A stretch of DNA of 64,000 bases from Seriola aureovittata (GCF_021018895.1 NC_079376.1:14571001-14635000); one strand, 5' to 3'. Counted from the first letter of the stretch, positions 1-9,977 are shown. Translations and numbers: made by a program. The notes: generated by a model from the letters alone, not told the origin.

Positions 1-3000
1 ACAATACACACAATACCTCATATACTGAGTATTATTGCGAAATGCCAAATTATGCCTGTAGTCAACTAAAAACTATACATATAACTTACAGTTATCAGTA
101 TATTAGCTGCACTTGAGCAGTTTAATCTAATCCAATACAACAGTTCTATAAAACACGTTCTTTTTTTGTATGGCTTATAACGCTCACTTTATGTTGACAC
201 AGTGTCCGGGAGGAATTGACACTACGGACATCTGTGAGGTTGTGGTTTGTTGTAGTGTTGTATTGGACTGAATTCTATTGAACATGGGTATTTCTAAAAC
301 AGAGTCAAAACACAACAAAAAACTATGTCACTAACTATATACTTAGACTACAATGTATTGTTGACCTGTGGGAAACTGATAATGCAGGGTGTTTCCTGTC
401 TAAGTTCATATCTAAACCCAAAAATGAACCAGATTAAAAAAGAAAAAGAAAAAAGCACTGCAGGGACAAATTACTGGGGAAGTGAGAGTGAGAAAAAGCA
501 GACTTGAACCTCAAACCAGAACTACACCTGCTGCCCCCTGAATACATGAAGTCAGATTTGGTCAATTGGATTAATGGGAGTTCTCAGTAGATACCTACAG
601 CGTAGCTTGTAAATTATTCAGTTGAGTTTTGGATTTCTTTCGCTAATACCAACGCTGTGTCTATATATAGCAATCAGACCATATTGTCTTTTAATTATGT
701 TCCCCACATTCACTACTTGTTTACTTTTTGATATGAGTTGTGGTGGGACGGTCCATTAGTTAATTTACTTAAATATGTAGATATTAATTGTGGAATATCA
801 TTTAGTCACTGAAATTCAAACTTAAAATGATAATTTGAGTTATTTGACAGAGGTTGAATGACGTACTTATCCATAGACAATGTATTACCTGCAGTAGATT
901 TGGGTCATCGCCTATTCCTTTCAACTGTTTAAGTAGAAACATACTCCGAGCTAACAGTGCTTGCTTGAGCTGTTTTCAGAGGTCTGTCAAGTTGAGGTAC
1001 AATCATAGTCTCCTTTTGCATGGCATCATTTCTAATCATTTGTTTTTATTAATAGTGGTAAATGTAAAACATTTCTGAGGACTCCACTGTTCTGTGTGAC
1101 TGGTACAGTTAGTCTGATTGGACTGGGTTCAGGAATGCGTTGTTCTTGATGGTACAGATGATAGGCCACTTATTTGTTTGATCATTGTTCTGCTGGTTGT
1201 GTAAAATGTGACTGACAGAAGGGTCCAAACTTTGAAGAAAGCCCAGAAGCATCTTCCTTTAAAAATCATGGTCCAATGAACACATACTGTTCAACATGTC
1301 AGATTACATTATTAAAATCCTTTCTTCCTCTAGTTGCTTTTGCACTAAAGAGAACTTATCTTTCTCTCCATGCTGCTAATTCATCAGAAGGCAAAGCAGG
1401 CAGTTCCCATTTGTGTTACATTGCTTCTTCAAAGCGATGACCAGCAAGAACAGCAGTTGCATATAGTGCCGCCTAAGGGGGTTATATTAAAATCACAGGA
1501 TTCTCCATAACCAAGCTGATGACTGAGTTGAATGCAATGTTCTGTCAATCATTATTTTACTTTGCATTGCACACATTCCATTTACAGAGATAACGACATG
1601 TCACTACCATCAAAAGCACTGTAAAGTGGGCTTTATAAATGAAACCTCTGCACCACACAGGTATAATTGCAACCTCTAACCCAACATTAAACCACTCAAA
1701 ATGTATAATGTAATTTTTCCCTTTTCTTTGAGATGCATATATTACCAAAAAAAAGTGCCGTAAAAGCACTCTGCTTCATAGAATGCTGAGCTTTTACAAT
1801 GTGCATGTGTAGAGGCTGAAAACTACAAATCCCTCCAGTAGGACAAAATGCTATAAGATCCAAATTTTAACAATTTGCAAAAAAAGGGAAATGTATGGTT
1901 ACCCAAGGATACAAAAAGTGTTCCTTTTTAAAAAGATGAAAAGCAAAGTCAAAAGCATCACGTTATGCCTGTTAGACGTTCTCTACAAATAAAATGCTCT
2001 GCTCACGATTACAGCCAATTACATCACTGTCAGACACTCCTTAGCGTTTCATTTGATTCAGGGAAACTCACTTCCCTGAGTTGATCTTTAGATCACTACA
2101 TATAACATGACAAGCTATTAAAGGTGCTGATAGATAGTAGAAAAATTACTAAGGTTGCACTGAAAGACGAGTAAGGAGGCACTCTCTTCTGGCCTCAGTT
2201 TTCCTCAGAAAGCCTGCAGGGCAGATCCTATCAGCCACTGGGGAACTCTTCCCTCATAGCTGATGTAATATCACTAGGGCTAGGAGAATAATCTACACAG
2301 AGTACTATGGCACTCTCTAATTCAACAGGGAAACTAAAGTACAGCGGTGATCAGCATTCCCAGCTATTTAGGACATCAGTCAAAAGGCAAAAACACACTG
2401 TTGAGGTCGACACACTCACTTTAAGGGACCTTTGGTGTGGTTTCAACATCTACTGCATTTACAGGTTGGGATCAATACCACTCTTGTAATGATCAAATAT
2501 AACCAGCAACAGTTATAACAACACTTCCTTAATTTTATAATTTTATTTTCCTATTGTTGCTCAGCAGTGAAAGAGGTGTACAACAAAGATGGTAGAAATG
2601 CTGTGGAAGATTAAGTCAAATTGAAATGAAATTGAAAATGTGTCAGCCAGCAACGTGTGATGCAGCTGAGCTTATACTTACAATTTCAAATACAAACATT
2701 GCATGTTATGCATACTTGGCTCTGGTTTTACTCTATCGCATCTCCATTCATTTTTATATAATGCAAATGGATTTAATCATAATTTTGTAATTAAGACAAC
2801 AATAAGGATGACCGTTTTAAGAGCACTCGATCAGACCATGGCCACAATTATTCACTTCCTGCAACGGTAACTGAACATTTTAGATTTGATATACGTGTAG
2901 TATATTTCAAAGAAACTGTCTTTTCTGGTGTGGTGAGCTGCTTTAAACCTGCGCACTGCCTTCTCCAGGGCCAAGTCATCACCTCCAGTAAAGGTCATGG

Positions 3001-5487
3001 GCGACCATGATGGATGGGCACTGCTGTGGATTTAATTTAAAATAAAGAGCAATAAACACAGGGCTCATGCGAGTGGCACGGGGGATGATGAAGGATCCAT
3101 TAGTTAAGCAAAGGTCGCAGGCTCCTCCCCTGACTGTGGCTGTCACCATGGCATCACAAACAGTGACATGAGACGAGGGGCGAGAGAGGGTCACAGGGCG
3201 ACATCAGTTCCACAGAGGTTCCTCTCTGTCAGAGCTGTCCTGTTCATCAGCCATGTCAGAGAGGTTCAAGCACATACCTAGTGGAGGACAATAAGGGGAT
3301 GACCTCGAGGAATCTCCGAGGTTGTTATGAATGTCAGACATTGTTGTTAAGATTCAGAAAAGGAGACGCATTTCAAATGTCAGTACTTTGAGCATGCACT
3401 GGGGGGTAACCTGTTAGCACTGTATTTAAAGCAGGGCAGAAAATCCTCTCTTCTGTTTATGAATAACTAAGCAATTAATGGCAGCAGGTGTCTCCTGCGA
3501 TTTTAATACTTTGTTTCTTGTATACTCATCATGCATAACTTAAATGAGTCCATGCCAAAAGCTAAGGTATATGCAGTGTTCATAGTTCACAATCCATGTC
3601 AAAACAAACGTTTTGAAAATACTAATGCTGAAACCTGTGTAGCACATGTCCAATTTGCTGCCTTCAAATGCTCCTCACTAATGGCATTTAATAGGTTCCG
3701 TGGGCCAAAATTGTGACAGTATGATGTATTTGGCCAGCAAGCCAAGCTAATGACTGCCATCAAATGTGATTTGAGTTTTCAGCCATGGTTATCTCAGTAG
3801 AGCCCAATTTATTTAGTGTCACCTTTTAACTACAACGTTTGGCATTGACACATGGCCAATGAAAACATGAGTGAAGGCTATCTCCTATTAGCGGCGCTGA
3901 TTGGCTAGTGATGGAGACATCTCAGGTTTCTTTCCAGTTTACAATACAAAGCCTAATTGTGCTGTTTGCCAAAGGAGGCAGTGATACATGGAAGAGGCGA
4001 GAGAGCCTTGACCCAATGTGAGAGACTAGATGAAAATTTGGGTTTGGTTGATAACGAAAAGTTTAGCTGTGACTGAGGCGCTCTGTAATGAGGCCTTTAA
4101 ATGGTTAGAGGAGAATTATGAAGTCTGTTGTATCAGTAATTATACTGGTTAGAGTTTAAGTGTCAAAACATCTTTGTGGCATATTTCAAATGTCTAATGC
4201 AGGCTGTTAACAGTATATTTACTATAAAAACATTTAAAAAAGAAAAAATACCACTCACTGTTCACTATCTCTGAACGTTTGGCATACCCACTTGCCTTTC
4301 ACCACTTTTCCTTGCAAAAGTCACATTAGGATTCATAAGACTAATACAACCCCTTCTCTTTGTAAACATCTGAGCAAACAGACACTTTTATTGTTGACAC
4401 ATTCTCAAACCACAGCACTTTCATTTTTCTCTTTTCTATTTGACTTTCACTTATCAGATGGCTTTTTAAAAGCAGACCCTTTTTTTCCCCAGCACTCGCA
4501 CTCTCACAAGCCTTTATCAGCTTACCATTCATTTACATGTATAATTATTACAGGCGCTTCAGGAGCCGTTTGCTAAAAAGCTTTATGCAAATTGTAATTA
4601 ACGGTAATTAAAACCCAGGCTGCCCTGAATGGGAGCCACGGTACCAGTGCATCATTTACAAAACCAAATTGAATCTAATGACTTTACTGTTTGAAATCAG
4701 CAGGGGGTCTGAGATGGGGCTAAGAATGTCCTGTCTGACATTAAGACCAAAGAACACAGCAGTGGAATCACATTTCTACATATTTGGACATGAGCCAACT
4801 GTTGATGCTAATCTTTAAATGCTGTAATTATTCACTCAAACAATTAAAAGATCTATATATGCAATATGTGAAGATATGAAACTGAATGCCCTGGAGTCCT
4901 GCTTTAGGATTTTCCCTGTCAAATAAGCCCTTCAACTTTAATTGATTAGGGGAGGAAATTATCTAGAGACTCGTGTATGCATGGCTGTGTGTTCATCTTG
5001 TTAATCCGTGTGTTCACCGTCTTCATAATAAGACCTTCTCCTTCCTATTTCACAATAAAGGTTCCTCAGAGATGACTGAAAGACAAAACCACTGAAGGTT
5101 TGTTATAAATCACCACATTCTCTCATCTAATGTTGATTTTAATTAGGTGTGCAACACTTAAGTTTCTTAGTGGAAGTAAAATCTTGAATGTAAATCCCTA
5201 TGTGACAAAGTGGGTAAGAATTACACCACTTGTCCCTACTTTGATCCATCATAACATCATAGTTTACAGATTTACTCATGCTTGTTCACCATTTAACCTT
5301 ATGTTCAGTAACTTCTCATTTGCAGACACATTCTATCCCGGGTTTGTTTGTAGTTTGTATTATGTTTAGTTACAGTTCATTTAACAACATTTTTTGGTTA
5401 AATTAAAACATCTACAAGTATTAAGTTTAGTTATTTATTGATTAAGTTCTATTTTCATTATTCAAACATTCTGTTACTCACCATACT
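1..5487. other. Non-coding stretch, no gene seen
   Basis: AT-rich sequence with only short chance ORFs of 60-94 codons, with no domain signature and no splice-bounded coding segment. I see no tRNA, rRNA or clear transposon in it. The block around 4540-4640 has clustered octamer and homeodomain-like cores and is listed separately. The block around 3040-3300 is somewhat GC-richer than its surroundings but open in no frame that looks like protein. Confidence 0.6.
4540..4640. promoter_or_regulatory. Candidate cis-regulatory block with octamer and TAATTA sites
   Basis: A perfect POU-type octamer ATGCAAAT lies at 4585-4592. Two TAATTA homeodomain cores follow at 4595-4600 and 4605-4610, so three developmental-factor-type sites fall within 26 bp. 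The block is not microsatellite DNA and does not look like a repeat. In fish genomes such clusters are often conserved non-coding enhancers near developmental genes. That role is inference here, because AT-rich DNA gives TAATTA often by chance. Confidence 0.25.
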
Positions 5488-5519
5488 TACCATGTGTTAC
5501 AGACAAAGGGAGGAAGCAG

Positions 5520-5560
5520 CCAATGATGTCCCATATTTATACCCTTAGTGACATCATTGG
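5520..5560. repeat. Inverted repeat, 11-bp arms
   Basis: Perfect arms CCAATGATGTC (5520-5530) and GACATCATTGG (5550-5560) are separated by 19 nt. A further partial GATGTCACC copy follows directly. The repeat lies in the upstream (U3-like) part of the proposed LTR, where short inverted repeats can be factor binding sites. No function can be read from the sequence alone. Confidence 0.7.
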
Positions 5561-5722
5561 TGATGTCACCAGGTCAGTTCATGTGGGGAGGGGTGATTGT
5601 AATTTAGGTTGTGTTTATTTACTGTGATTTTGAATTATTTATGTATATGGCATGTTTATTAGTAGATAAACTATAGGAAAGGGTTTTCCCCTTATCAGGT
5701 GGTTATAGTAGAATAACTGTAG

Positions 5723-5726
5723 TTAA
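5723..5726. repeat. TTAA target-site duplication, left copy
   Basis: TTAA directly precedes the AGGGGAC terminal inverted repeat. The same TTAA follows the inverted copy at 9563-9566. TTAA duplication is characteristic of the Kolobok and piggyBac superfamilies. The THAP-type transposase remains inside the element favour Kolobok. Confidence 0.8.
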
Positions 5727-6033
5727 AGGGGACCTATTATGCAAAATGCACTTTTCCATGGTTTTCTATCAGTAGTATGTGTCCCTGGCGTGTCTACGGA
5801 CCCCCCAAACATGAGAAAAGTCCATCCTCTCGTTCTTTTGCTTTCTCCACCTTTCAAGAAATGTGTGCTCAAACGAGCGAAATGGAGATTCGCCCCTGGT
5901 GACGTCAAGAAGGGCGATGCCCCTCCCCCCGGATGGGTGACGCTCCCCGAGCTAGGTGTGTGTTCCGCCCTCTGAGTCCGTGTTGCAGACGGTATCGTTA
6001 CTTCCCTCGCGAACACTGGCTTTCGGTAGAACA

Positions 6034-6322
6034 ATGTCGAAGGTACGAGCGAAACACAGTAGTTGCTTTGTTGTTGGCTGCACAAACCAACACAGATTTT
6101 TTAATCCCTACGCCCGAGGATCTGAAGACCCAGTGGATTAATTTTATTTTTGATGGAAATGTTCCCGCTCCAACTCCGAAAGTGTTGTACGTGTGTGCTA
6201 ACCATTTCACCTCGGACTGCTTTCTCAACGAGGGCCAGGACAACGCAGGATTTCCTACAAGTCTCAAGATAAAGCTTGGATCAGTACCGACTGTCTGTGA
6301 CCCAACTTTGAACTTCGGAGCT
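6034..6322 (+). pseudogene. THAP-domain exon of transposase (exon 1), frameshifted
   Basis: The start ATG at 6034 opens a THAP zinc finger. The first Cys pair sits at residues 11 and 16 (CFVVGC). After the break come the tryptophan of QWINFIF, the Cys-His pair of VCANHF, and the closing GSVPTV motif, which matches the AVPTxF-type end of THAP domains. The two halves are in different frames. The change falls in a run of six T at 6097-6102, where a one-base slip would join them. The exon ends at a good donor, GTAAGT, after 6322. In this superfamily the THAP domain binds the transposon ends. No functional protein is possible from this copy unless the slip is a sequencing error. Confidence 0.8.
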
Positions 6323-6939
6323 GTAAGTTTTACCATTTTATGTTGCTTTACTGTTTGTTCACGAGAGCCTGTTGCGTGTGTTGTTAGCATGGCAGCTAAC
6401 GTGGCTAACGTTTAGCGTCGTCGACGCGCAGCCGGGTATAGCGGGGTACAGATTGTATGTAATTCTTCTGCTTGGTATCGCCGTGTGACATTGATAAGAG
6501 CCACCCTGTTAAATGTATTATATTTTAAAGGCGTTTTAGCTGTCTGTAAAGTCAAGCCGGTAAAATTTGGACTAAAAATAGGCTTTGTACTGATTAGCGT
6601 AGGTGTCCGGGCTTGTTTATTAGTGCTGTGAAAGTTATTATTGAGAGTCATGCCTTATAACGGCCGTTTTAACGTTTATATCATGTTTACAGATACAGTG
6701 CCTGTAGGGAATATCTAGATAAGCGCAGAGTTAAGGGGATATGTCCAAGGGGATAGTCTATAATACACATTTTTTGCATCTTGCACATATAATGAGCTAT
6801 TTGCAGCATTTACAAGCTATTGACAACCCAGTTTACACATAATTGAGAGCATCTGTTATCATTCTTGCACTGTTTGCAGCTGTTGCCATAACTACACATT
6901 TGAGGAGATGTTGGTGTAACCTCTGTTTCCTCTGTTCAG
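6323..6939 (+). other. Intron 1 of the THAP transposase remnant
   Basis: Runs from donor GTAAGT at 6323 to acceptor TTCAG ending at 6939. It contains no recognisable coding remains. Short ORFs here, on both strands, are chance openings. Confidence 0.55.
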
Positions 6940-7044
6940 GCCATCTATACAGCTTCCTGCAACAGGGGATGTTGCATGCCAGACTGACCCACTGTAGGCA
7001 CACAGTTATCCTTGAAGATCTTCAGCCTCACATCAGAAGTACAG
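6940..7044 (+). pseudogene. Transposase linker exon (exon 2), frameshifted
   Basis: Bounded by a pyrimidine-rich acceptor (CTCTGTTCAG) and a donor at 7045. It encodes the linker segment that follows the THAP domain in this family. A TVGTQLSL-like piece is in one frame and a QPHIRSTG-like piece in another, so a one-base shift lies near 7015-7023. These short motifs match fish THAP/Kolobok proteins as I remember them. The assignment rests on motif memory, not on an alignment. Confidence 0.6.
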
Positions 7045-7160
7045 GTCTGTAGCCATCTGAAGTGCATCTACTTTTGATAAACCTAACAGTCATTTATCAG
7101 TCTTGGAATAATGTGCAGGTAAATGAAGCTGTGGTTACTTAGAACTTGTGAGAGTGTGTA
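7045..7160 (+). other. Site of the missing transposase core
   Basis: Only about 116 bp lie between the linker exon and the C-terminal exon. Full-length relatives have roughly 300 residues of DDE catalytic core here. I see no core motifs, so the copy has lost the catalytic centre by internal deletion. The deletion point is probably close to 7160, just before the reading that starts VSVIICHLAAM. Confidence 0.55.
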
Positions 7161-7336
7161 GGCTAAGGTTTCTGTCATCATCTGTCACCTGGCTGCCATG
7201 TACTACAATGAAAATGCTGACCGACCACAAGCCCAAACAAAAGAAGGTGAACCACTGTTCAAGGTCCAATTTCCAAAAGCCATGAAGGGAGAATGCAGAG
7301 CTACACCAGTTAAGACTGAGACGACATTCTATAAGT
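7161..7336 (+). pseudogene. Transposase C-terminal exon (exon 3), 5' part missing
   Basis: Open in one frame through HLAAMYYNENADRP and FPKAMKGEC, which are conserved near the C-terminus of THAP/DDE transposases of this type. The reading continues upstream of the ATG at 7198, so that ATG is not a gene start. The right splice site is uncertain. GT at 7337 would leave the codon phase that joins to the next exon at 7550, but it is a weak donor. Core motifs that should precede this segment are absent. Confidence 0.65.
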
Positions 7337-7486
7337 GTTATATTATTTTATTTTTCAACCAAAAAATGTTTTGTACACATTGTATTAAATATTGCACATA
7401 TAATGTTATGACAGTTCCATCAATAACAAAATACAGTAAAGAAAATGTCAGGAGGTATTTAGAAACAGACTCAGTCATTGTTTTGT

Positions 7487-7505
7487 AAAAAAAAAAAAAA
7501 AAAAA
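7487..7505 (+). repeat. A homopolymer tract inside the transposon
   Basis: Nineteen A residues lie in the intron between the two C-terminal transposase exons. An A-rich stretch follows directly. Confidence 0.9.
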
Positions 7506-7549
7506 TGTGAAAAATGTAAAAAAAAATCTTTTGTGTTTTATCAAACAGG

Positions 7550-7717
7550 GAATGTGGTGGACCTCATATTTGAAAAAGTCTTTGTGACCTGGGACCATAC
7601 ACAGAAGCTGCTTTGGCCATCCCCATCCCAGAGGACCTCACTGCACAGTTCGAGCGTCCTGAGAAGGAGGAGGTCATATCCAGCTCTGTGTCCCGGTTCT
7701 ATCATGGGCCAGTCTAA
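7550..7717 (+). pseudogene. Transposase terminal exon (exon 4), frameshifted
   Basis: Follows an acceptor at 7549 (TCAAACAG). It starts in the frame NVVDLIFEKVFV and passes, after a shift near 7583-7588, into the frame with IPIPEDLTAQFERPEKEE and a TAA stop at 7715-7717. The PIPEDL and QFERP motifs are the conserved end of this transposase family. The last 44 bp are antisense to the end of the minus-strand ballast gene. Confidence 0.7.
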
Positions 7718-7854
7718 AACCCACATACCGGCCTGTGGCGTCAGGAAACACGGCATGGGTGCGTAGGACCACGCAGGCTGGAATGACGACCCAGATTCTG
7801 CAACCAAGGAAGCACCAGCTCACAAAGCTCCTATAGGCTAGATACCTGTACTGA
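7674..7854 (-). pseudogene. P2X7 ballast-like gene, terminal exon (exon 4)
   Basis: Starts after acceptor TTGTTTTAG and runs open for 59 codons to a TGA ending at 7674. QYRYLAYRSFVSW, RIWVVIPACVV and FPDATGRYVGFR are hallmarks of the P2X7 receptor intracellular C-terminal domain, a cysteine-rich zinc-coordinating module also found in many stand-alone fish genes. This exon itself has no break. Its phase (one base then CAG) fits the donor of the exon at 8227-8372. There are no channel transmembrane segments, so this is a stand-alone ballast-domain gene and not a P2X receptor. Confidence 0.75.
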
Positions 7855-8226
7855 CTAAAACAACTGGACAGGGCATTTAGTCTTGCAAACATATATCTAT
7901 GTTGTGTCTCACAATTTTTTATATGGATCCAGTGAATCCTACAGTTTTTTCATCATCACTGATTATAACTGCCTCATTTGATGTAAATAAATGCTTGATT
8001 GTTACTAAAGAAATGACTCCTCTGAATTCATATATTATATGCACACTATCTGCTGATAGAAGAACTTTACAAATCAAAGAGCAGCTAAACTAATTTATTT
8101 GAGGGTGCGTTACTCTATTTGTGGTGTGTTATTACCATTGTAAAATTATGTGCACTGAAGTAAAACAAGACTGTCTAACATCTTTTATTTAGATTGAAAC
8201 TATGTTTTAACAAAGAAGCAAAACGT

Positions 8227-8372
8227 ACTGGTGTATTCCTCTCAACCGTAAAGGACCATAGTCAGTGCGGTACATGTTGCAGGCAGAACACATTGAGGCA
8301 GAGCGGCTCCAACCCAGGACGGTCTACCATACATGGTAAATCTTCCACGATCTCCCATAGCCATCTGATAAC
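8227..8372 (-). pseudogene. P2X7 ballast-like gene, exon 3, frameshifted
   Basis: Acceptor CACTGTAG precedes a reading with VEDLPCMVDRPGLEPLCLNVF, the middle of the ballast domain with two of its conserved cysteines. The frame hits TGA shortly after LQ. A one-base shift restores a family-like reading with MYRTDYGPLRLRGIH, ending at a GTACGT donor. The exon joins in correct phase to its neighbours on both sides. The left boundary is approximate. Confidence 0.65.
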
Positions 8373-8467
8373 CTACAGTGAATTGCAAATGGTAAATTCT
8401 ATGGTTGATTATAAATGTAATGTAATCAAAACAAATTAGTGATTAGTTTGTCCAGTGAGAATGCTAC

Positions 8468-8537
8468 CTGCGGTATCTCCTAGCAGCAGATGTTCTCAGC
8501 TTCTGTGGGCATGGTTGCACAGTTTCCACAGGAGCAC
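8468..8537 (-). pseudogene. P2X7 ballast-like gene, exon 2 (Cys-rich), premature TAG
   Basis: A 70-bp exon with acceptor TTTGGACAG and donor GTAGCA. It reads CSCGNCATMPTEAENICC, then TAG, then EIPQ. The cysteine pattern CxCGNCxxMPTxxExxCC is the zinc-binding signature of the P2X7 ballast domain. The stop at 8480-8482 sits where the family usually has glutamine, so a single CAG-to-TAG change explains it. Confidence 0.7.
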
Positions 8538-9172
8538 CTGTCCAAAATATAGAGAAAAATGGTAACATTCACCAAAATATAAAGCTTGTGAAATTCAAAC
8601 ACTGACAGACAGTGGAGCTAAGGTGGGTAAGAAGTAAGCTTGGCTACATATCAAGTGCATATAACAGAGGTAATTTATAACATGTCACTTATTGCATATA
8701 ATGTGGAGCTTGACAACAGTGTAGTGTAGAAAACTGCACAGTTCAGTCTTTGACTAAAGATTACTGTTGCTGTCAGACATGTTTATGCTGATTTACAGCT
8801 TTCATTGTAATACACAAAATAAATTTACTTCATAAAGGAAGATGTCATGATGAGCATCTCTGCTCAAAACATGGAGAAAAATTATTTACTTTGTCAGCAT
8901 CTATTAAAATATCTGACTAGTACTGACATTGAACACCTGTAGCAGTCTACATACAACAAACATTTTCAGACTGTAAAAGTATATCTAAGGAGGCATGACA
9001 GATAACTACATTACACTATTCACAATAGTGCTTATTTACCAAAAGAGCTCCCAGTAATGACGAGACAGTAACAGTTAGCATTAGCTACCTAGCTACATGT
9101 TAGTAACTGTGTGCCAGCTCTCATCAACAAACTCAAAATGTAATGTCAAAATACACAAAATTGGTTACCAAC

Positions 9173-9330
9173 CATTCAGAAACGTCCTGCTGCAGTTGTA
9201 GAGTTTGAACTTCTTCAGCAGCTTCTCCCTCTGGCTCAGATTCTGGATAAAAGTTGTGTGGTTGAACCAAATCGCTACCGACGCCAGGTTGCCGGTCACG
9301 GTCACCGTAAACATTAGAGCACGGTGCCAG
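9173..9330 (-). pseudogene. P2X7 ballast-like gene, exon 1
   Basis: Encodes an acidic lead-in (NFYPESEPEGEAAEEVQ) followed by QDVSEW, the motif that precedes the cysteine-rich zinc site in P2X7 C-termini. The donor TG|GTTGGT after GAATG gives exactly the phase needed to make WCSCGNC with exon 2. No ATG is visible at a sensible place. The open frame runs back to about 9375 without one, so the start has been lost or lies in another exon. The right edge given is approximate. Confidence 0.6.
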
Positions 9331-9562
9331 CAGCCCGAACGGCAGCCCCTTCCGGAGAGGGGCGTGGTCAGGCACAGCTCATTGCATTTAAAGCTACAGA
9401 CACAGAAACAGCCTGTTCTGAACAGGGCTCAAAAAGAGGGGTTTACAGGCATGCTGAAATATAGGATCGGAGTGGATTTTTTAGCAAAAAGCTTCAAATA
9501 CATGCTTTGGGGACCTCTGAGACTTATTCAAACTTGTTGAAAAGGAGCATAATATGTCCCCT

Positions 9563-9566
9563 TTAA
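9563..9566. repeat. TTAA target-site duplication, right copy
   Basis: TTAA directly follows the right inverted repeat, matching 5723-5726. The right end reads CCCCT then TTAA. Confidence 0.8.
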
Positions 9567-9928
9567 TTCCTGTGTCAATAAAGTAAAATGTATACCTGCA
9601 GCGATGGTATGGTCCAGATTAGGTCTGGATGGAAGGGCCTATATAAAGCAGTTGCTTTTGTCTTCGAGGGGGGATTGACACATCAGTGTAGCTGTGTACA
9701 CATGATGTTTGTTTAAGTTGAGTTACTATGAGTTAACTTTAATTAGTTAGGCCTAGATTAATTATTTTGAGTTTTTTTGTTGAGTGTGAACATGGACTGC
9801 ACTGTAAATAAATCACTTTGGTATGCTTGGACAAAATTCTCCGTGTCTGCCTCCTACTAAACGGCCACTCAGGTCGGCCTACATCACACCCTACCACAGT
9901 TGACAGCAAACGATTAGAGGCACACTGG

Positions 9929-9929
<1 letters not shown>

Positions 9930-9972
<43 letters not shown>
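9930..9972 (+). repeat. T homopolymer, 43 nt
   Basis: An uninterrupted T run just outside the proposed LTR right end. On the minus strand it is a poly(A), so it may be the tail of an old retroposed sequence, but no recognisable body is attached. Confidence 0.95.

Positions 9973-9977
<5 letters not shown>

Larger units (their letters stand above)
5727..9562 (+). mobile_element. Kolobok-type THAP DNA transposon, 3.84 kb, defective
   Basis: The left end reads AGGGGACCTATTATGC and the right end, read inward on the other strand, AGGGGACATATTATGC: 15 of 16 bases match, both next to TTAA. Inside are a plus-strand THAP zinc-finger exon, a linker exon and C-terminal exons of a THAP/DDE transposase, plus a minus-strand four-exon gene resembling the P2X7 C-terminal ballast domain. 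The catalytic middle of the transposase is absent and both genes are broken, so this copy cannot move on its own. Its ends look intact, so it could in principle be mobilised by a transposase in trans. The sub-terminal sequences and the THAP protein match a family I know to be widespread in teleosts. The superfamily call rests on TTAA plus THAP, and the subfamily name is not known. Confidence 0.85.
5493..9891 (+). mobile_element. Probable solo LTR-like element interrupted by a Kolobok transposon
   Basis: The sequence flanking the 5727-9562 transposon (about 230 bp left, 325 bp right) reads as one LTR-like unit. It begins TGTGTTACAG at 5493. It has a TATATAAA box at 9640-9647 and an AATAAA polyadenylation signal 160 bp later at 9807-9812, the order expected for U3-R-U5. 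TACCA flanks both proposed ends (5488-5492 and 9892-9896), which would be a 5-bp target duplication. The right end does not finish in a clean CA, no internal retroelement ORFs or second LTR are visible, and the family name is unknown to me. An ancient solo LTR is the best reading. Another repeat type is possible. Confidence 0.4.

Noticed and set aside
5723..6390. Minus-strand ORFs of 120 and 130 codons opposite the THAP exon
   Set aside because: Shadow frames of the transposon end and of the THAP exon. The conserved motifs are on the plus strand.
7674..9330. A true P2X7 receptor gene
   Set aside because: Only the C-terminal ballast domain is present. There are no channel or transmembrane exons, and the gene lies within transposon ends.
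5727..9562. piggyBac element, suggested by TTAA duplications
   Set aside because: The encoded remnants are THAP and THAP-transposase C-terminal motifs, not piggyBac transposase, so Kolobok fits better.
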